NCBI RefSeq assembly: GCF_000306235.2
Contig: NZ_AKWZ02000001.1
Span: 62,001-126,000, forward strand
DNA from: Leptospira fainei serovar Hurstbridge str. BUT 6
Lineage (GTDB): Bacteria; Spirochaetota; Leptospiria; Leptospirales; Leptospiraceae
DNA length: 64,000 nucleotides
Direction: 5' to 3'
The notes under the pieces: model-generated
Told to the model about the DNA's origin: nothing
Databases searched by the model: none
Seen by the model: only the letters and a program-made list of their open reading frames with translations
Position numbers and translations under genes: made by a program
Part shown: piece by piece, positions 19,197 to 27,811 of the stretch
Numbering within the stretch: position 1 is the first letter of the stretch
Layout of the letters: every line of letters starts with the position of its first letter

Positions 19197-19681
19197 TTCT
19201 TCCGAGGGCAATTGGGATCTAAGCAACTTCCGTAGATATTCAAGCTATGTCCGGTGATTTTGAAACCGTTTCCGAGGGCAGCCTGCTCCTGGAGTTGCTC
19301 GATTCTTTCATCTACAAATTCTACGATTCGACCGCAATCCACACAAATAATATGATCATGGTGGGTATGGCCGATGATATGTTCGTAGTACTTATAATCC
19401 TGTCCAAAATTATGTTCTTGGAGAAGCTTTGCTTCCACCATAATCGATAGAATCCGATAAATGGTTGCCTTGGAAATTTTATCTCTCTGGTCTTTGAATT
19501 CTTCCAGGAGGCTTTCTGCGGTAAAATGGTTGTGCAGAGAGAAAATTCTCTCGGCAACCAGCATCCGTTGGTTGGTGATTTTTAATCCTTTCTTTTGAAG
19601 ATAATCCGAAAAGGTTTTCATCTCCATACGAATGGATTCATCTACTGTCTTAAGAATTTCGGCTTCCTTATCCTTATTCAT
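19193..19681 (-). CDS. Fur/PerR-family metal-dependent transcriptional regulator
   Basis: The 162-residue protein has the Fur-family winged helix ([18 protein letters not shown], then [19 protein letters not shown]), a histidine-rich metal site [13 protein letters not shown], and two cysteine pairs, CVDC and CLDPNC, that would hold structural zinc. Whether it senses iron (Fur), peroxide (PerR) or zinc (Zur) cannot be decided by eye. About 20 extra residues precede the usual Fur start; [10 protein letters not shown] at residue 19 is an alternative start, and neither has a strong ribosome binding site. It forms a two-gene unit with tgt through a 4-bp overlap. Confidence 0.9.
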   Translation of the reverse strand: MNKDKEAEILKTVDESIRMEMKTFSDYLQKKGLKITNQRMLVAERIFSLHNHFTAESLLEEFKDQRDKISKATIYRILSIMVEAKLLQEHNFGQDYKYYEHIIGHTHHDHIICVDCGRIVEFVDERIEQLQEQAALGNGFKITGHSLNIYGSCLDPNCPRKK

Positions 19682-19832
19682 CTTTTATCAGATCATGTTC
19701 ATCTAACAGTTCATTTCTGGGTCCGGGCGTGCGAGTCACTCCCGATTCTTTACCCGTATTAGATCAGATATCGAATATCGGGCAATCCAAAAATCAAAGG
19801 AGCGTGCCTCCGGTCGGAATTGTTGAAAAAAG

Positions 19833-19893
19833 AAAGGAAAAATGCCGGAATCTCCCGCTAGTTTTAGGAAACGGTTTTCTCGGAGATTTCCGG
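19833..19893 (-). terminator. Probable terminator after the LptE-like gene
   Basis: On the minus strand CCGGAAATCTCC (19893-19882) pairs with GGAGATTCCGG (19855-19845) with one bulged A and a loop of about 26 bases, followed by CATTTTTCCTTTC. It lies directly after the stop at 19901. The remaining 150 bases up to the Fur-family gene should hold its promoter, but no clear boxes stand out. Confidence 0.45.
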
Positions 19894-19900
19894 AGCCAAT

Positions 19901-20455
19901 TCACTCGTCAATCTTTCCGGAAATCGAGTAGTACCAAGCCCTCTCTAATTCTTCGGAAATTCGGACGGAAAGAATCCTCAAAGCTCTAGTTTGGGCCTGC
20001 GATTCCGTTTCGATATAACCGACTTGGTCGGAATAAATCACCCTCGCGGGGATTTCGGATCTCTCCAATGGGATTCTCTCGCCGCCGGCTTTTTGAAGTT
20101 CCACCTTGCAGATAATCAACATTTCACGACTGAGCAATTGCCCGCCTTGGTCCAGCAAGGCACCAACCTGTTGGTAATGGGAAATTTCTCCGTAAATTCG
20201 ATACGCCGCCAGGGATTTTTCCCGCGTTTGGATAAACCTACCGCGATTATTTATTTCCTGTTTTACTAAATCGGAAAGTTGCGTATGCAATCCGATCCCG
20301 TACGAATTGTTTCTGAAATTCTGAACATAAACCGTCCTTTGTGAATCCGGAATCGGAATGCCGTTTATTTTCGGAGGGTTTCCCGGCTCTCGGGTAAAGT
20401 AAGCACAACTATTCAGAACGATCCCGAAAATCGGAACCAGTAAAAGAAAACGCAT
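19901..20455 (-). CDS. lptE: LptE-like LPS-assembly lipoprotein
   Basis: The 184-residue protein has a short signal peptide and the lipobox IVLNSC (Cys17), followed by the LptE pattern: GNPPKINGIPIP, TVYVQNFRNNSYG, a helix QLSDLVKQEINNRGRF, a strand region with AAYRIYGEISHYQQ, and a last helix QTRALRILSVRISEELERAWY. LptE plugs the LptD barrel that inserts lipopolysaccharide in the outer membrane. lptD is not in the window. The call rests on length, lipoprotein signal and pattern rather than on strict motifs, because LptE diverges widely. It is transcribed away from the M23 peptidase gene across a 90-bp gap. Confidence 0.68.
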   Translation of the reverse strand: MRFLLLVPIFGIVLNSCAYFTREPGNPPKINGIPIPDSQRTVYVQNFRNNSYGIGLHTQLSDLVKQEINNRGRFIQTREKSLAAYRIYGEISHYQQVGALLDQGGQLLSREMLIICKVELQKAGGERIPLERSEIPARVIYSDQVGYIETESQAQTRALRILSVRISEELERAWYYSISGKIDE

Positions 20456-20545
20456 ATCTTTCAGGCTGATGGTTTCCCTTTCTACTGCAAGGAAATTCTA
20501 TGATTCCTGCTTTACATTTCAAGCGAACGACCGCTGAATTCGCAC

Positions 20546-22360
20546 ATGGGGAGAACTTTTCGTTTATTTCCTAATGCGGATCTCGTTGTATTTCTTTTCG
20601 TTTTGGGAACGCTTCTCGTACCGCTGCGCGATTCTGTCGGCGTGGAAACTGCACCTAAAATTTCCTCGCTACCATCTACTCCAAAGAGAGCGCCGGTCTC
20701 GACTCAACCGATCTGGCAGGATCTCTCATCCGATACGCTTGCCGATCTTGGAAATCTACGCTTTCCAATGGAGCTCGAAACTCCGATCTCCGGTTCGTAC
20801 GCTGAATACAGGGTTCACCACCTTCACATGGGTTGCGATTTTAAAACGTTTCATGCAAATGGCCTCTCGGCATTGGCCCCTTTTTCCGGATACGTCGATT
20901 CAATCGGGCAATCCGGGAAAGGATATGGACTTAATCTCGTACTCAAATCCTTCTCTTCTCCCTTGAAGGCCAAATTCGCTCACTTATTAGATTTTAGTGG
21001 AATTCGAAAGGACCTGGAACTTTTAAGAGAGGCTCTGGCTCTTTTAAGCGGCGGAGAATTCCAAGTAAAGTTTTCGAACCCGAGTTTTATGACAAATAAA
21101 GGAGATATGTTCGCGAGATTGGGAGAATCCGGAACCGGAGTTAGTCATTTACATTTTGAACTTCATCTTCCGGGAGGGACACTTAACCCTCTTCCTTTTC
21201 TCCCTATGAGAGGGAAAGACGTAACCCCTCCGGAATTGCTTCTGCTTTATGTGGATTCGGACGACGGAACGCAGTTACGATTCCCTCTGCAAAAAAAAGG
21301 AGAAGGTATATTTGAAATTCCGCCGGAGACGAGACTTTCCTTAAATGGAGGCGTTCGCTTTCGGTTAGGCGCGTATGACCTGATGACTTCCCGAAATAAA
21401 AATAATTTATTTTTTGTCGGTCTTTATAACGAACAAATTCCTTTGTATGAGCGATCGTTTCGAGGAATGAGTTACGAGGAGGCACGTTCCCACCAGGATA
21501 TCTTCGATTCCAATCGATCTTCTTTAAATCCGGCCGTCTATGTGTATAATTTGTTCCCCGCCAAGGGCCCAAGTATTGCCTTGAACACCTTTCCGATCGG
21601 CGCCAACGTTCTCCTTACATTAAAAGCCGCAGACCAAGCCGGCAATCAATCCAAAGTATCGATACCCATCGTAGTAAGTCCCGCCACAAAACTACAATCC
21701 GGCGGGATAAAAACCGAATTCACATCTAAAGACGGAAATCTCAAAATAAAAACTCCGCCCAAAACCACGTATGGCGCCGGAAAACTTTCCTTTGAAAAGT
21801 TGCAAGCGCTGACGGAAATCGCACCTTTACCGGAGGGCCTAACCTTGAAAGGAAGCGCTTATGAGCTTGAGTCTTCCGATCTTTCCTGGGTAGGAGAAGC
21901 CGAACTCAACTGGAATGGACTTAGATTGAGTAGAAAAGAAAACGTTTATCTATATGATAAAGGTACTAAGCGCTGGTCGGCGCTCAAACAGAAAGGTAAT
22001 TTAAGCTATCTATCCAAACTCGGTATTTTAGCGGTATTGGAAGATAATGCCAAACCTACCGTAACTCAGCCTTATCTAATCACTAGACATAGAAGAATTG
22101 CGAACGCCAAAGAACCCGATTGGGAAGAACGAGTGTATGTTCTAAGCGACGTAGGTTCCGGGTACGCCGGAGGAGCCGAAGTGCTATTAGAGGGAGAATT
22201 TTATCCGAGCGAATTCGACAGCGATCGGAAAATGCTGATTCTGAAAATCCCCAAATCTTTATCGAACTGGAAAAAGAAACTGCTCGTTCAGATCAGAATT
22301 AAGGACCGATCAGGAAATATCTCTGATTGGTTTACCGATCTAATCCGATTTGAAAGTTAA
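20546..22360 (+). CDS. M23-family (LytM-type) metallopeptidase, exported
   Basis: The 604-residue protein has an N-terminal hydrophobic segment (about 11-30) acting as signal peptide or anchor. The M23 domain is at about 70-225, with the zinc ligands in HLHMGCDFK (H-x3-D) and HLHFELH (HxH), both intact, so it is predicted to be an active endopeptidase on peptidoglycan cross-bridges. GYGLNLVLKS and TGVSHLHFELHLPGG are typical of the fold. The 380 C-terminal residues are beta-rich, with DVTPPELLLLYVD, AADQAGNQSK and RDRSGNISDW patterns suggesting Ig-like modules. The ATG has no evident Shine-Dalgarno sequence. A bidirectional terminator follows. Confidence 0.88.
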   Translation: MGRTFRLFPNADLVVFLFVLGTLLVPLRDSVGVETAPKISSLPSTPKRAPVSTQPIWQDLSSDTLADLGNLRFPMELETPISGSYAEYRVHHLHMGCDFKTFHANGLSALAPFSGYVDSIGQSGKGYGLNLVLKSFSSPLKAKFAHLLDFSGIRKDLELLREALALLSGGEFQVKFSNPSFMTNKGDMFARLGESGTGVSHLHFELHLPGGTLNPLPFLPMRGKDVTPPELLLLYVDSDDGTQLRFPLQKKGEGIFEIPPETRLSLNGGVRFRLGAYDLMTSRNKNNLFFVGLYNEQIPLYERSFRGMSYEEARSHQDIFDSNRSSLNPAVYVYNLFPAKGPSIALNTFPIGANVLLTLKAADQAGNQSKVSIPIVVSPATKLQSGGIKTEFTSKDGNLKIKTPPKTTYGAGKLSFEKLQALTEIAPLPEGLTLKGSAYELESSDLSWVGEAELNWNGLRLSRKENVYLYDKGTKRWSALKQKGNLSYLSKLGILAVLEDNAKPTVTQPYLITRHRRIANAKEPDWEERVYVLSDVGSGYAGGAEVLLEGEFYPSEFDSDRKMLILKIPKSLSNWKKKLLVQIRIKDRSGNISDWFTDLIRFES

Positions 22361-22374
22361 TAAACGAAATATCT

Positions 22375-22404
22375 AAAAAAAGGGACCGCAAACGGTCCCT
22401 TTTT
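22375..22404. terminator. Bidirectional terminator between the M23 gene and greA
   Basis: AGGGACCG (22381-22388) and CGGTCCCT (22393-22400) form a perfect stem with loop CAAA. It is flanked by A-tracts on the left and TTTT on the right, so it can end transcription from either of the two convergent genes. Confidence 0.9.
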
Positions 22405-22429
22405 CGATTTCAGACTGAGAAGGTTCTCT

Positions 22430-25210
22430 TCAGCTTTCTTGATTCTGTAGAGAGAAACGGTTGATATCCAAAACTTTAAATTTAGTTTCCGCACCGCCTA
22501 AATTAAGCGCCGCCGTATCGCCGATTCGTTTACCTAATAAGGATTTAGCCAAAGGAGACTGATAAGAAATGATATTTTTTTCGGTATCCGCGTCCCAAGC
22601 TCCCAAGATGGAATAGGTTTGATTTTCGCCGGTTGACTCGTTCTTGAGTTTAACCGTAGTTCCGATATTGATTCTATCCGTTTTTACATTAGAAAGATCC
22701 AATACGACTGCGGTTTTCAACTCGGATTCCAACTTTTTGATCTGAGCCTGCAGCTGAACCTGACGTTCCATAGCGGCCTTGTATTCCGCGTTTTCGCGTA
22801 AGTCGCCTCGCTCCTGAGCCTCTCCGATATCTCTCGAGTTTTCCAGCATTTCCACGTTCACGAGGTGTTCGAAATCGGCTTTCTTCTGATTCAACGCCCA
22901 GCGTGTGACAAGCACGGCGTTTTCCGGAATATGAGAAAGGACGTCGTCTTCTTCATCATCCTCTTCCTCTTCTTCCCAAACCAAATCGGGTTTCAGAGAT
23001 TGAATCAAACCCATCAGCTTATCTTTGTCGGTCTCTTCTATATACGGAACTTCTCGATACAGCGCGTATACTTTACGGATGTATTCCGAATCTCCGTTTT
23101 GAATCGCTTCGGTAATGACGGTTGATTCATTTCCGAAAAGAATTTCATGACAGGTATTCTTGAGTTTGGTTCCTTTTTCTTCGATTTTATTCAAAGGTTT
23201 TAGAAGGCGGAGAACTCTTAAAATCAAATCCTGACGGGAGACATTCATCCATTCCTCGTCCCAAGTGCGCCATAAAATGGACTTTGCGACCCAAAGGAAC
23301 ACTTCCGGATTTTCTTTCGCGCGGCTCGCAGCCGTTTCGATGAATAAGTTCAACTCGGCGAATTTTTTATCGTCTTCCAGTACGGAGACGACGTATTTAT
23401 TGTTCTTAACAGGAACCTCGAAGAGCAATCCGACAAGAACGTTCACCCAATCTTTATGGAATTTCTTAACGATATCCACGAAAGATTTCTTGATGTCCAA
23501 GTTGGTGATTCTGGAAGAAATCTCCAAAAGTTCTTCCCTATTAAGAGTTTTAATCAGCTGGGCTACGTCTTCTTCCTTCTGGTGACGTTGGAAATCATAA
23601 GGAGTTCCATCTTCACCTTCCATCGTGGAAGCGACTTCCTCTAAATATAAAAATGCTACGATCTTACGGAACGGTTCGCCGGATTCTTCTTCCTCATAAT
23701 AATGATGAGCGAAGGTATCGATTGCTCCTTCCGCTTCTTCCTTATTTCTAAGAGCTTCGATTGCAATATCCAATTTTTTGGATAAATCGGAGGTTGCGCT
23801 GAATTTTTCGGTAAGTTCTTCCGCGAAGGTAATCGGCTTTTCACGATACCAAAGCTCGTCCTTTTTCTTAGGATTGAAGCCTAGTTTCGGTTCCTTCTTG
23901 ATGATATTCTTGGCCTTATTCCACCATTTGGACCATTCCGCGACGGGTAGGAATTTGCCGACAACTTCGTTTTTAATCTCCGAAACCAACATATGGCCGT
24001 CGAAAGAAGTTAATAATTCCTTAAAGAAGCTGGGAATGTCTTTTTCGAATAACTGAACTACCGATTCTTTGTTCTCATAGAATTTCACCCAAATATGATC
24101 CACCTTTAGCGGTTTAAGGCTGGTGATGGCCATTTGAATGGAAAGCTTATGGTTCTTTTTATCTTTGAAATCGACGAAAATGGAGTCCCCGTTCGGAGAG
24201 ATCGAAACAATTTTACCTACTCCCCAATTTCTATGCAGCACGTAGTTATCCGTATCGAAAACGATGTTTCTTTCGAAATTGGAAATACAGACCTTAACCG
24301 GCTTTCTGTTATTTCCCAATTCGGACATCTTGAGGAAGTCCTCTAAAAGGCTATGGTTGGCATATTTCAGTTTATAAACGCGAATTAACTCATTACGAGC
24401 CTTATTGGAAACCGGCTCGTGATCTAAAATCTTCTTTAAAAGATAGATCACTCTATCCCAATCTTCTACGGATTTATGAGGATCGACTAATGGATATAAA
24501 TATCCTGCGAGACGGGTTTTTTCCCTATGACCGAGCAGGATTCTTTCAATTTTTTCCACGAACTGGATATCGTCATAACTATTCGATACGAAAATCGGCC
24601 AAATTTCCTCGAATTGAACGTAATCCTTGGTTTTTGCAAACGTCTCGATGGCTTGCTTTAAATAGGTAATAGCGCGTTCTCTATTTTCTTCAAGAATGGC
24701 TAATCCGTATTTTTTTGCGATTTCCGGATTCTTACGATCCTGCTTTGCAAGTTTTTCCAGAACCGGCTTTAATTCTTTATTTTTCTTGAGTTTTTCCAAC
24801 GCTTCCGCTTTGAATCGGAGAGCGTAACGATCTTCACCGTATTTTAGAATATTATCCGTTATATGTTCGATGATCGTCCATTTACTAGCCTGTTTGAACG
24901 CATCTAATAGGTTCTTAAAATAAGAAGCGGCATCGATGCTTCCTTTCTGGAGTCCTAAAATTCCAAGTAAGTATCTAGCGGAAATACTTTCGGGATGCTC
25001 GGCGAGATGTTCTTCCAACTTCGCTTTCGCTGCTTCGGTAACTCCGGAGGCGCCGAAAGACTCTATAAGATCATCGTAGATTTTAAATTTGGACGCAGGG
25101 ATGGAGTTGGCGTCCGAGCGGACGTAAATCTCCTCGTTAAAGAGCGAGGTAAGCTTGTCCAAATCGCTGGCAGGCTTGGTTTCCGCGGTTGTCGCAGTTT
25201 CGTTAGACAT
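22430..25210 (-). CDS. greA: Transcription elongation factor GreA with long spirochaetal N-terminal extension
   Basis: This 926-residue protein ends in a complete GreA. It has a coiled coil with the tip segment IGEAQERGDLRENAEYKAAMER (acidic Asp and Glu that reach the polymerase active site), and the FKBP-like domain with TVKLKNESTGE, SILGAWDADTE and SYQSPLAKSLLGKRIGD. GreA rescues backtracked RNA polymerase by stimulating transcript cleavage. The roughly 750 residues before it include TPR-like helices (for example SISARYLLGILGLQKGSIDAA) and, at about 312-360, a beta-rich segment with YVLHRNWGVGKIVSI that resembles the RNA-polymerase-binding fold of CarD/TRCF. A very acidic stretch (WEEEEEDDEEDD) joins the halves. 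Borrelia has a GreA of similar size, so the extension is a spirochaete trait. Confidence 0.93.
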   Translation of the reverse strand: MSNETATTAETKPASDLDKLTSLFNEEIYVRSDANSIPASKFKIYDDLIESFGASGVTEAAKAKLEEHLAEHPESISARYLLGILGLQKGSIDAASYFKNLLDAFKQASKWTIIEHITDNILKYGEDRYALRFKAEALEKLKKNKELKPVLEKLAKQDRKNPEIAKKYGLAILEENRERAITYLKQAIETFAKTKDYVQFEEIWPIFVSNSYDDIQFVEKIERILLGHREKTRLAGYLYPLVDPHKSVEDWDRVIYLLKKILDHEPVSNKARNELIRVYKLKYANHSLLEDFLKMSELGNNRKPVKVCISNFERNIVFDTDNYVLHRNWGVGKIVSISPNGDSIFVDFKDKKNHKLSIQMAITSLKPLKVDHIWVKFYENKESVVQLFEKDIPSFFKELLTSFDGHMLVSEIKNEVVGKFLPVAEWSKWWNKAKNIIKKEPKLGFNPKKKDELWYREKPITFAEELTEKFSATSDLSKKLDIAIEALRNKEEAEGAIDTFAHHYYEEEESGEPFRKIVAFLYLEEVASTMEGEDGTPYDFQRHQKEEDVAQLIKTLNREELLEISSRITNLDIKKSFVDIVKKFHKDWVNVLVGLLFEVPVKNNKYVVSVLEDDKKFAELNLFIETAASRAKENPEVFLWVAKSILWRTWDEEWMNVSRQDLILRVLRLLKPLNKIEEKGTKLKNTCHEILFGNESTVITEAIQNGDSEYIRKVYALYREVPYIEETDKDKLMGLIQSLKPDLVWEEEEEDDEEDDVLSHIPENAVLVTRWALNQKKADFEHLVNVEMLENSRDIGEAQERGDLRENAEYKAAMERQVQLQAQIKKLESELKTAVVLDLSNVKTDRINIGTTVKLKNESTGENQTYSILGAWDADTEKNIISYQSPLAKSLLGKRIGDTAALNLGGAETKFKVLDINRFSLQNQES

Positions 25211-25292
25211 AGGAAATACTCCACCGAATGGGGTCGGCTCGAAAAATAATATGGATGGGCTCGTTTTATCTCTTTTGGCCCTTTCTAGATCA

Positions 25293-25320
25293 ATTATAAC
25301 GGAGAACGCTTATCCGTAAA
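25293..25320 (-). promoter_or_regulatory. Probable greA promoter
   Basis: On the minus strand a perfect TATAAT (25298-25293) is preceded, after 16 bases, by TTTACG (25320-25315). Transcription would start near 25286, giving a leader of about 75 bases before the greA ATG at 25210. A weaker second pair, TTGATC and GATAAA 17 bases apart, lies at 25293-25265. Confidence 0.5.
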
Positions 25321-25326
25321 CTAGAA

Positions 25327-25365
25327 TTTCCCTAGCGGGAAAAGGGCGCGCGCTAGGCTAAGCCT
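25327..25365. repeat. Cluster of small inverted repeats in the greA-flaA1 intergenic region
   Basis: The 432-bp gap 25211-25642 holds no convincing gene. Within it TTTCCC-TAGC-GGGAAA (25327-25342) and AGGCT-A-AGCCT (25355-25365) are perfect hairpins, and CTAGCG (25332-25337) can alternatively pair with CGCTAG (25351-25356). The rest of the gap holds the greA promoter on one side and the flaA1 terminator on the other; between about 25390 and 25560 nothing further was recognised. Confidence 0.5.
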
Positions 25366-25562
25366 GGAATGCTCCAAGCTTTTTAGAAAGATGTTTTGCC
25401 TACCTTTCTTGGTCTTTTTTTTCTGTTTCGACCCAAAAAATAGAACGATCTTTTGTACCTGATTTGGCTCTAGATCGGCGGCGGCTCTTGTTTCGGAAAC
25501 TCGATTACCAAGGATGCCTTATTTACTCAACCTTTTTTAACAAAATTTTTTCAGGAAAACTC

Positions 25563-25603
25563 CAAAAAAGAAAACGCGGAAGCTCTGAAGAGACATTCCG
25601 CGT
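25563..25603 (-). terminator. Terminator of the PUR-flaA2-flaA1 operon
   Basis: On the minus strand ACGCGGAA (25603-25596) pairs with TTCCGCGT (25581-25574) around a 14-base loop, followed by TTTCTTTTTT. A second small hairpin, TTCAGGGATAATCCCTGAA, lies between it and the flaA1 stop. Confidence 0.8.
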
Positions 25604-25642
25604 ATTTGTTCAGGGATAATCCCTGAATTCTGAAATTGAAGC

Positions 25643-26599
25643 TTACTGCTTGTTATTGTTTTGAGCAGTTCCGCCTTCACATTCCTTGTCGGCTTTCACT
25701 TTCAACATTTTATCTAACTTACGTTTTGAGCGGCAGTCATCTCCGTCGAAATCGATCGAGGCTCCGTCAAAGTGTACTTCGAACACATCCGAGAGAACGC
25801 GAAGTTCGTCGAAGAAGAGATACACCGTTTCACCGCTTGTATCCGGGCGAGAACGAATCTTAAACTGTTTGAAAACTAAGGTTTTAACCTGCGGATACGA
25901 ATTTACGTCTTGAGGCACCGCGACCGGAATTTCGAAAGTCAAGGGTCTCCAGCCGATAAAGTCCAAAGATCCGAATTGGAAAATATGAGAGTCGCCTTTC
26001 CAGTCTTCCAACCAGCCTTCCAGATCGTATTCGTTTCCACGTCCGCAAACCCAAATCGAGACGGCTTTCGCTACTCCCGGAAATTCTACACCGTAGATTT
26101 TGAATTCTTTACGTTTGTTATTTGCATCCAGATAAGCCATTTTCCGAACGATCTCGTATTCCGGCGTCTTGGGCGGACGAATCGTGACCGAATTATCGCC
26201 AGGATACGTAAACGCGAATTTCACGCCTAAAACTTTGGAAGTAGTGGAGTCCACGTTCTTGATATCGCCGGGTTTTCCTGGCAAAAGTTTTACTTCGCGT
26301 AGCGCTTGAGAGTTCGAAGCGGTCGGCTGGTATTGCTGCGCTGCTTGGCCTTGAGGAACTTGCGTGTCCTTGTCGGTGGTGACCTCCCAGCCGTACGGAA
26401 CTCCGTTGGCAGGGTTGTCCCAAGATTCGACGGTGATCGAACGTAATTCCATACTGCTTACGTCCATTCCGGTAGGGGTTTCGATTCCCCCTTTCTTCTT
26501 CTTGATGAACTGGGCGCTCACGCTACCCAGTAGAAGGACTGCACAAATTCCGAACGTGATCGTTGCGGTCGCTTTAAAATTTTTACTGAAGTTTCTCAT
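25643..26599 (-). CDS. flaA1: Periplasmic flagellar filament sheath protein FlaA1
   Basis: The 318-residue protein has a Sec signal peptide ([18 protein letters not shown], cleavage predicted after SVSA) and a FlaA-type core: [79 protein letters not shown] and [25 protein letters not shown]. FlaA proteins coat one side of the periplasmic flagellum and shape the cell ends in Leptospira, where flaA2 and flaA1 are adjacent and flaA2 comes first. The order and sizes here match (about 35 kDa for FlaA1). The Lys/Gln-rich C-terminus ends in NNNKQ. It is 21 bp downstream of flaA2 and followed by a terminator. Confidence 0.88.
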   Translation of the reverse strand: MRNFSKNFKATATITFGICAVLLLGSVSAQFIKKKKGGIETPTGMDVSSMELRSITVESWDNPANGVPYGWEVTTDKDTQVPQGQAAQQYQPTASNSQALREVKLLPGKPGDIKNVDSTTSKVLGVKFAFTYPGDNSVTIRPPKTPEYEIVRKMAYLDANNKRKEFKIYGVEFPGVAKAVSIWVCGRGNEYDLEGWLEDWKGDSHIFQFGSLDFIGWRPLTFEIPVAVPQDVNSYPQVKTLVFKQFKIRSRPDTSGETVYLFFDELRVLSDVFEVHFDGASIDFDGDDCRSKRKLDKMLKVKADKECEGGTAQNNNKQ

Positions 26600-26620
26600 G
26601 AGTAAATCCCTACAGGAAGA

Positions 26621-27340
26621 TTACCAGTTGTCTTTGATCTCGGAACCGGGGTACTTCGTATCCGATTTATCGGCACGAACTTCCAAATCATCGACGTAAA
26701 AGTAGAAGGATCCCCCTACTTCATGAACATCGCTGGTGACAAATAAGGACACGAACCTTAAGTTCTTATCCAAAAGAGCAAAACGGGTGCTTTGAGGAAC
26801 GAATCCCGGAACCGTAGCGGTTAGCTTTCTCCAACCGAAGTAATCCAAACGACCCAACCGGATATTATGAGTTTTACCTTTATAGTCTCTCAGCTTTACG
26901 AAGAGTGTATGTCTGAACTTACGTCCCAAACTCCAAAGAGAAACCTGACGAGCTTTTCCTTTAATGACATACTCGTGAGGAGGAAATACCTCGACTCTAT
27001 CGAATCCGCGATCGTTAAAATAGGTCTTGATTCCTAAAATATGATTCTTATCTATCTGATCACCGCCGTTATCCGGAACGGTATTCTCGTCAAAAACGTC
27101 TCTGATAAGTCCTCGTTGGACCATTTTCAGGGTTTTAGTTTCACCCAGCGGAGTAGTGGCTCTAGCCCTCCAGTCCTCAGCCTCCTCGAAGTTTTCGAGG
27201 ATGATCTTCTCGAGGGGATCCGGAGCTCCCGCCTGTTGGTTTGGGCCTTGATTCTGGTTTCCCCCGGTCTGCTGCCCGGAAGTTCCGGTCAGGGCCAAGA
27301 AAAAGAGAACTGTGGCGAGAAGGTACATCTTTTTCCCCAT
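26621..27340 (-). CDS. flaA2: Periplasmic flagellar filament sheath protein FlaA2
   Basis: The 239-residue protein starts with a signal peptide (KKMYLLATVLFFLALTGTSGQ) and a Gln/Gly/Asn-rich mature N-terminus. The core carries the same layout as its neighbour: ILENFEEAEDWRARATTPLG, GIKTYFNDRGFDRVEVFPPHEYV, QVSLWSLGRKFRHTLFVKLRDYKG, GRLDYFGWRKLTATVPGFVPQ and SFYFYVDDLEV. The shared pattern points to an old duplication of flaA. An AGGAG site lies 8 bases before the ATG. The gene begins 35 bp after the PUR protein gene, in the same direction, and flaA1 follows after 21 bp, so the three appear to form one operon. Confidence 0.88.
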   Translation of the reverse strand: MGKKMYLLATVLFFLALTGTSGQQTGGNQNQGPNQQAGAPDPLEKIILENFEEAEDWRARATTPLGETKTLKMVQRGLIRDVFDENTVPDNGGDQIDKNHILGIKTYFNDRGFDRVEVFPPHEYVIKGKARQVSLWSLGRKFRHTLFVKLRDYKGKTHNIRLGRLDYFGWRKLTATVPGFVPQSTRFALLDKNLRFVSLFVTSDVHEVGGSFYFYVDDLEVRADKSDTKYPGSEIKDNW

Positions 27341-27375
27341 GAGAAATTCTCCTAAAAGATTTAGTGCAATCTTAA

Positions 27376-27615
27376 CTAATTCTGAGCCGGAGGGAAATCC
27401 ATTTCTTCAAGCGTTCCATCCTCAATGAGGCCTTGGAACTTCCGAAGAACTTCGATCATTCTGCCAACTCCTTCGGCTGGAATGAAAATCGAAGATTTTT
27501 TACTATTGGACCACTCGGAAACTTTTAGATAGTATCCGTTCTCATTCCGCTTCAGGTCCACCAGAAACTTTTTGCTCTGAGTGGCTACCTTTTCGGTAAG
27601 AATTTCGGGGTCCAA
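27376..27615 (-). CDS. PUR-domain nucleic-acid-binding protein (DUF3276 / BpuR-like)
   Basis: The 79-residue protein shows the bacterial PUR-repeat pattern: KKFLVDLKRNENGYYLKVSEW, SSIFIPAEGVGRMIEVLRKF. Bacterial PUR proteins dimerise and bind single-stranded DNA and RNA; the Borrelia relative BpuR regulates transcription and translation. The start is TTG 27615-27613 with AGGAG nine bases upstream. No ATG is available in frame. It lies directly after a sigma-28-like promoter and 35 bp before flaA2, so it may be expressed with flagellar genes and could act on their mRNA (inference). Confidence 0.82.
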   Translation of the reverse strand: MDPEILTEKVATQSKKFLVDLKRNENGYYLKVSEWSNSKKSSIFIPAEGVGRMIEVLRKFQGLIEDGTLEEMDFPPAQN

Positions 27616-27646
27616 ATAAAATTCTCCTTCCCGTCTCTGTGTATAA

Positions 27647-27673
27647 ATATCGGTAGTCTAAGTTCCAAAATTA
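27647..27673 (-). promoter_or_regulatory. Putative sigma-28 (FliA) promoter of the PUR-flaA2-flaA1 operon
   Basis: On the minus strand TAAT (27673-27670), exactly 15 bases, then ACCGATAT (27654-27647) compares with the FliA consensus TAAA-N15-GCCGATAA at 9 of 12 positions. Transcription would begin near 27640, about 25 bases before the TTG start, with the AGGAG site in between. The rest of the gap 27674-27811 is AT-rich with no further signal recognised. Confidence 0.5.
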
Positions 27674-27811
27674 GCCAACTAAAAAGTTTTTTAAGCCTTT
27701 CTTTAAAAAATCCACAAGATTCCGATCTTCCTTCCCTTTTTTGGTCAAATGCTACATAAACGAATACGATTTTCCCGGCAAATCCTGAAATTTACCTTGT
27801 CCGGGCCTAAT

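Noticed and set aside
19197..19226. Ten-codon extension of Tgt
   Set aside because: ATG 19196 overlaps the upstream stop as ATGA with GGAAG upstream; the extension is not part of the family domain.
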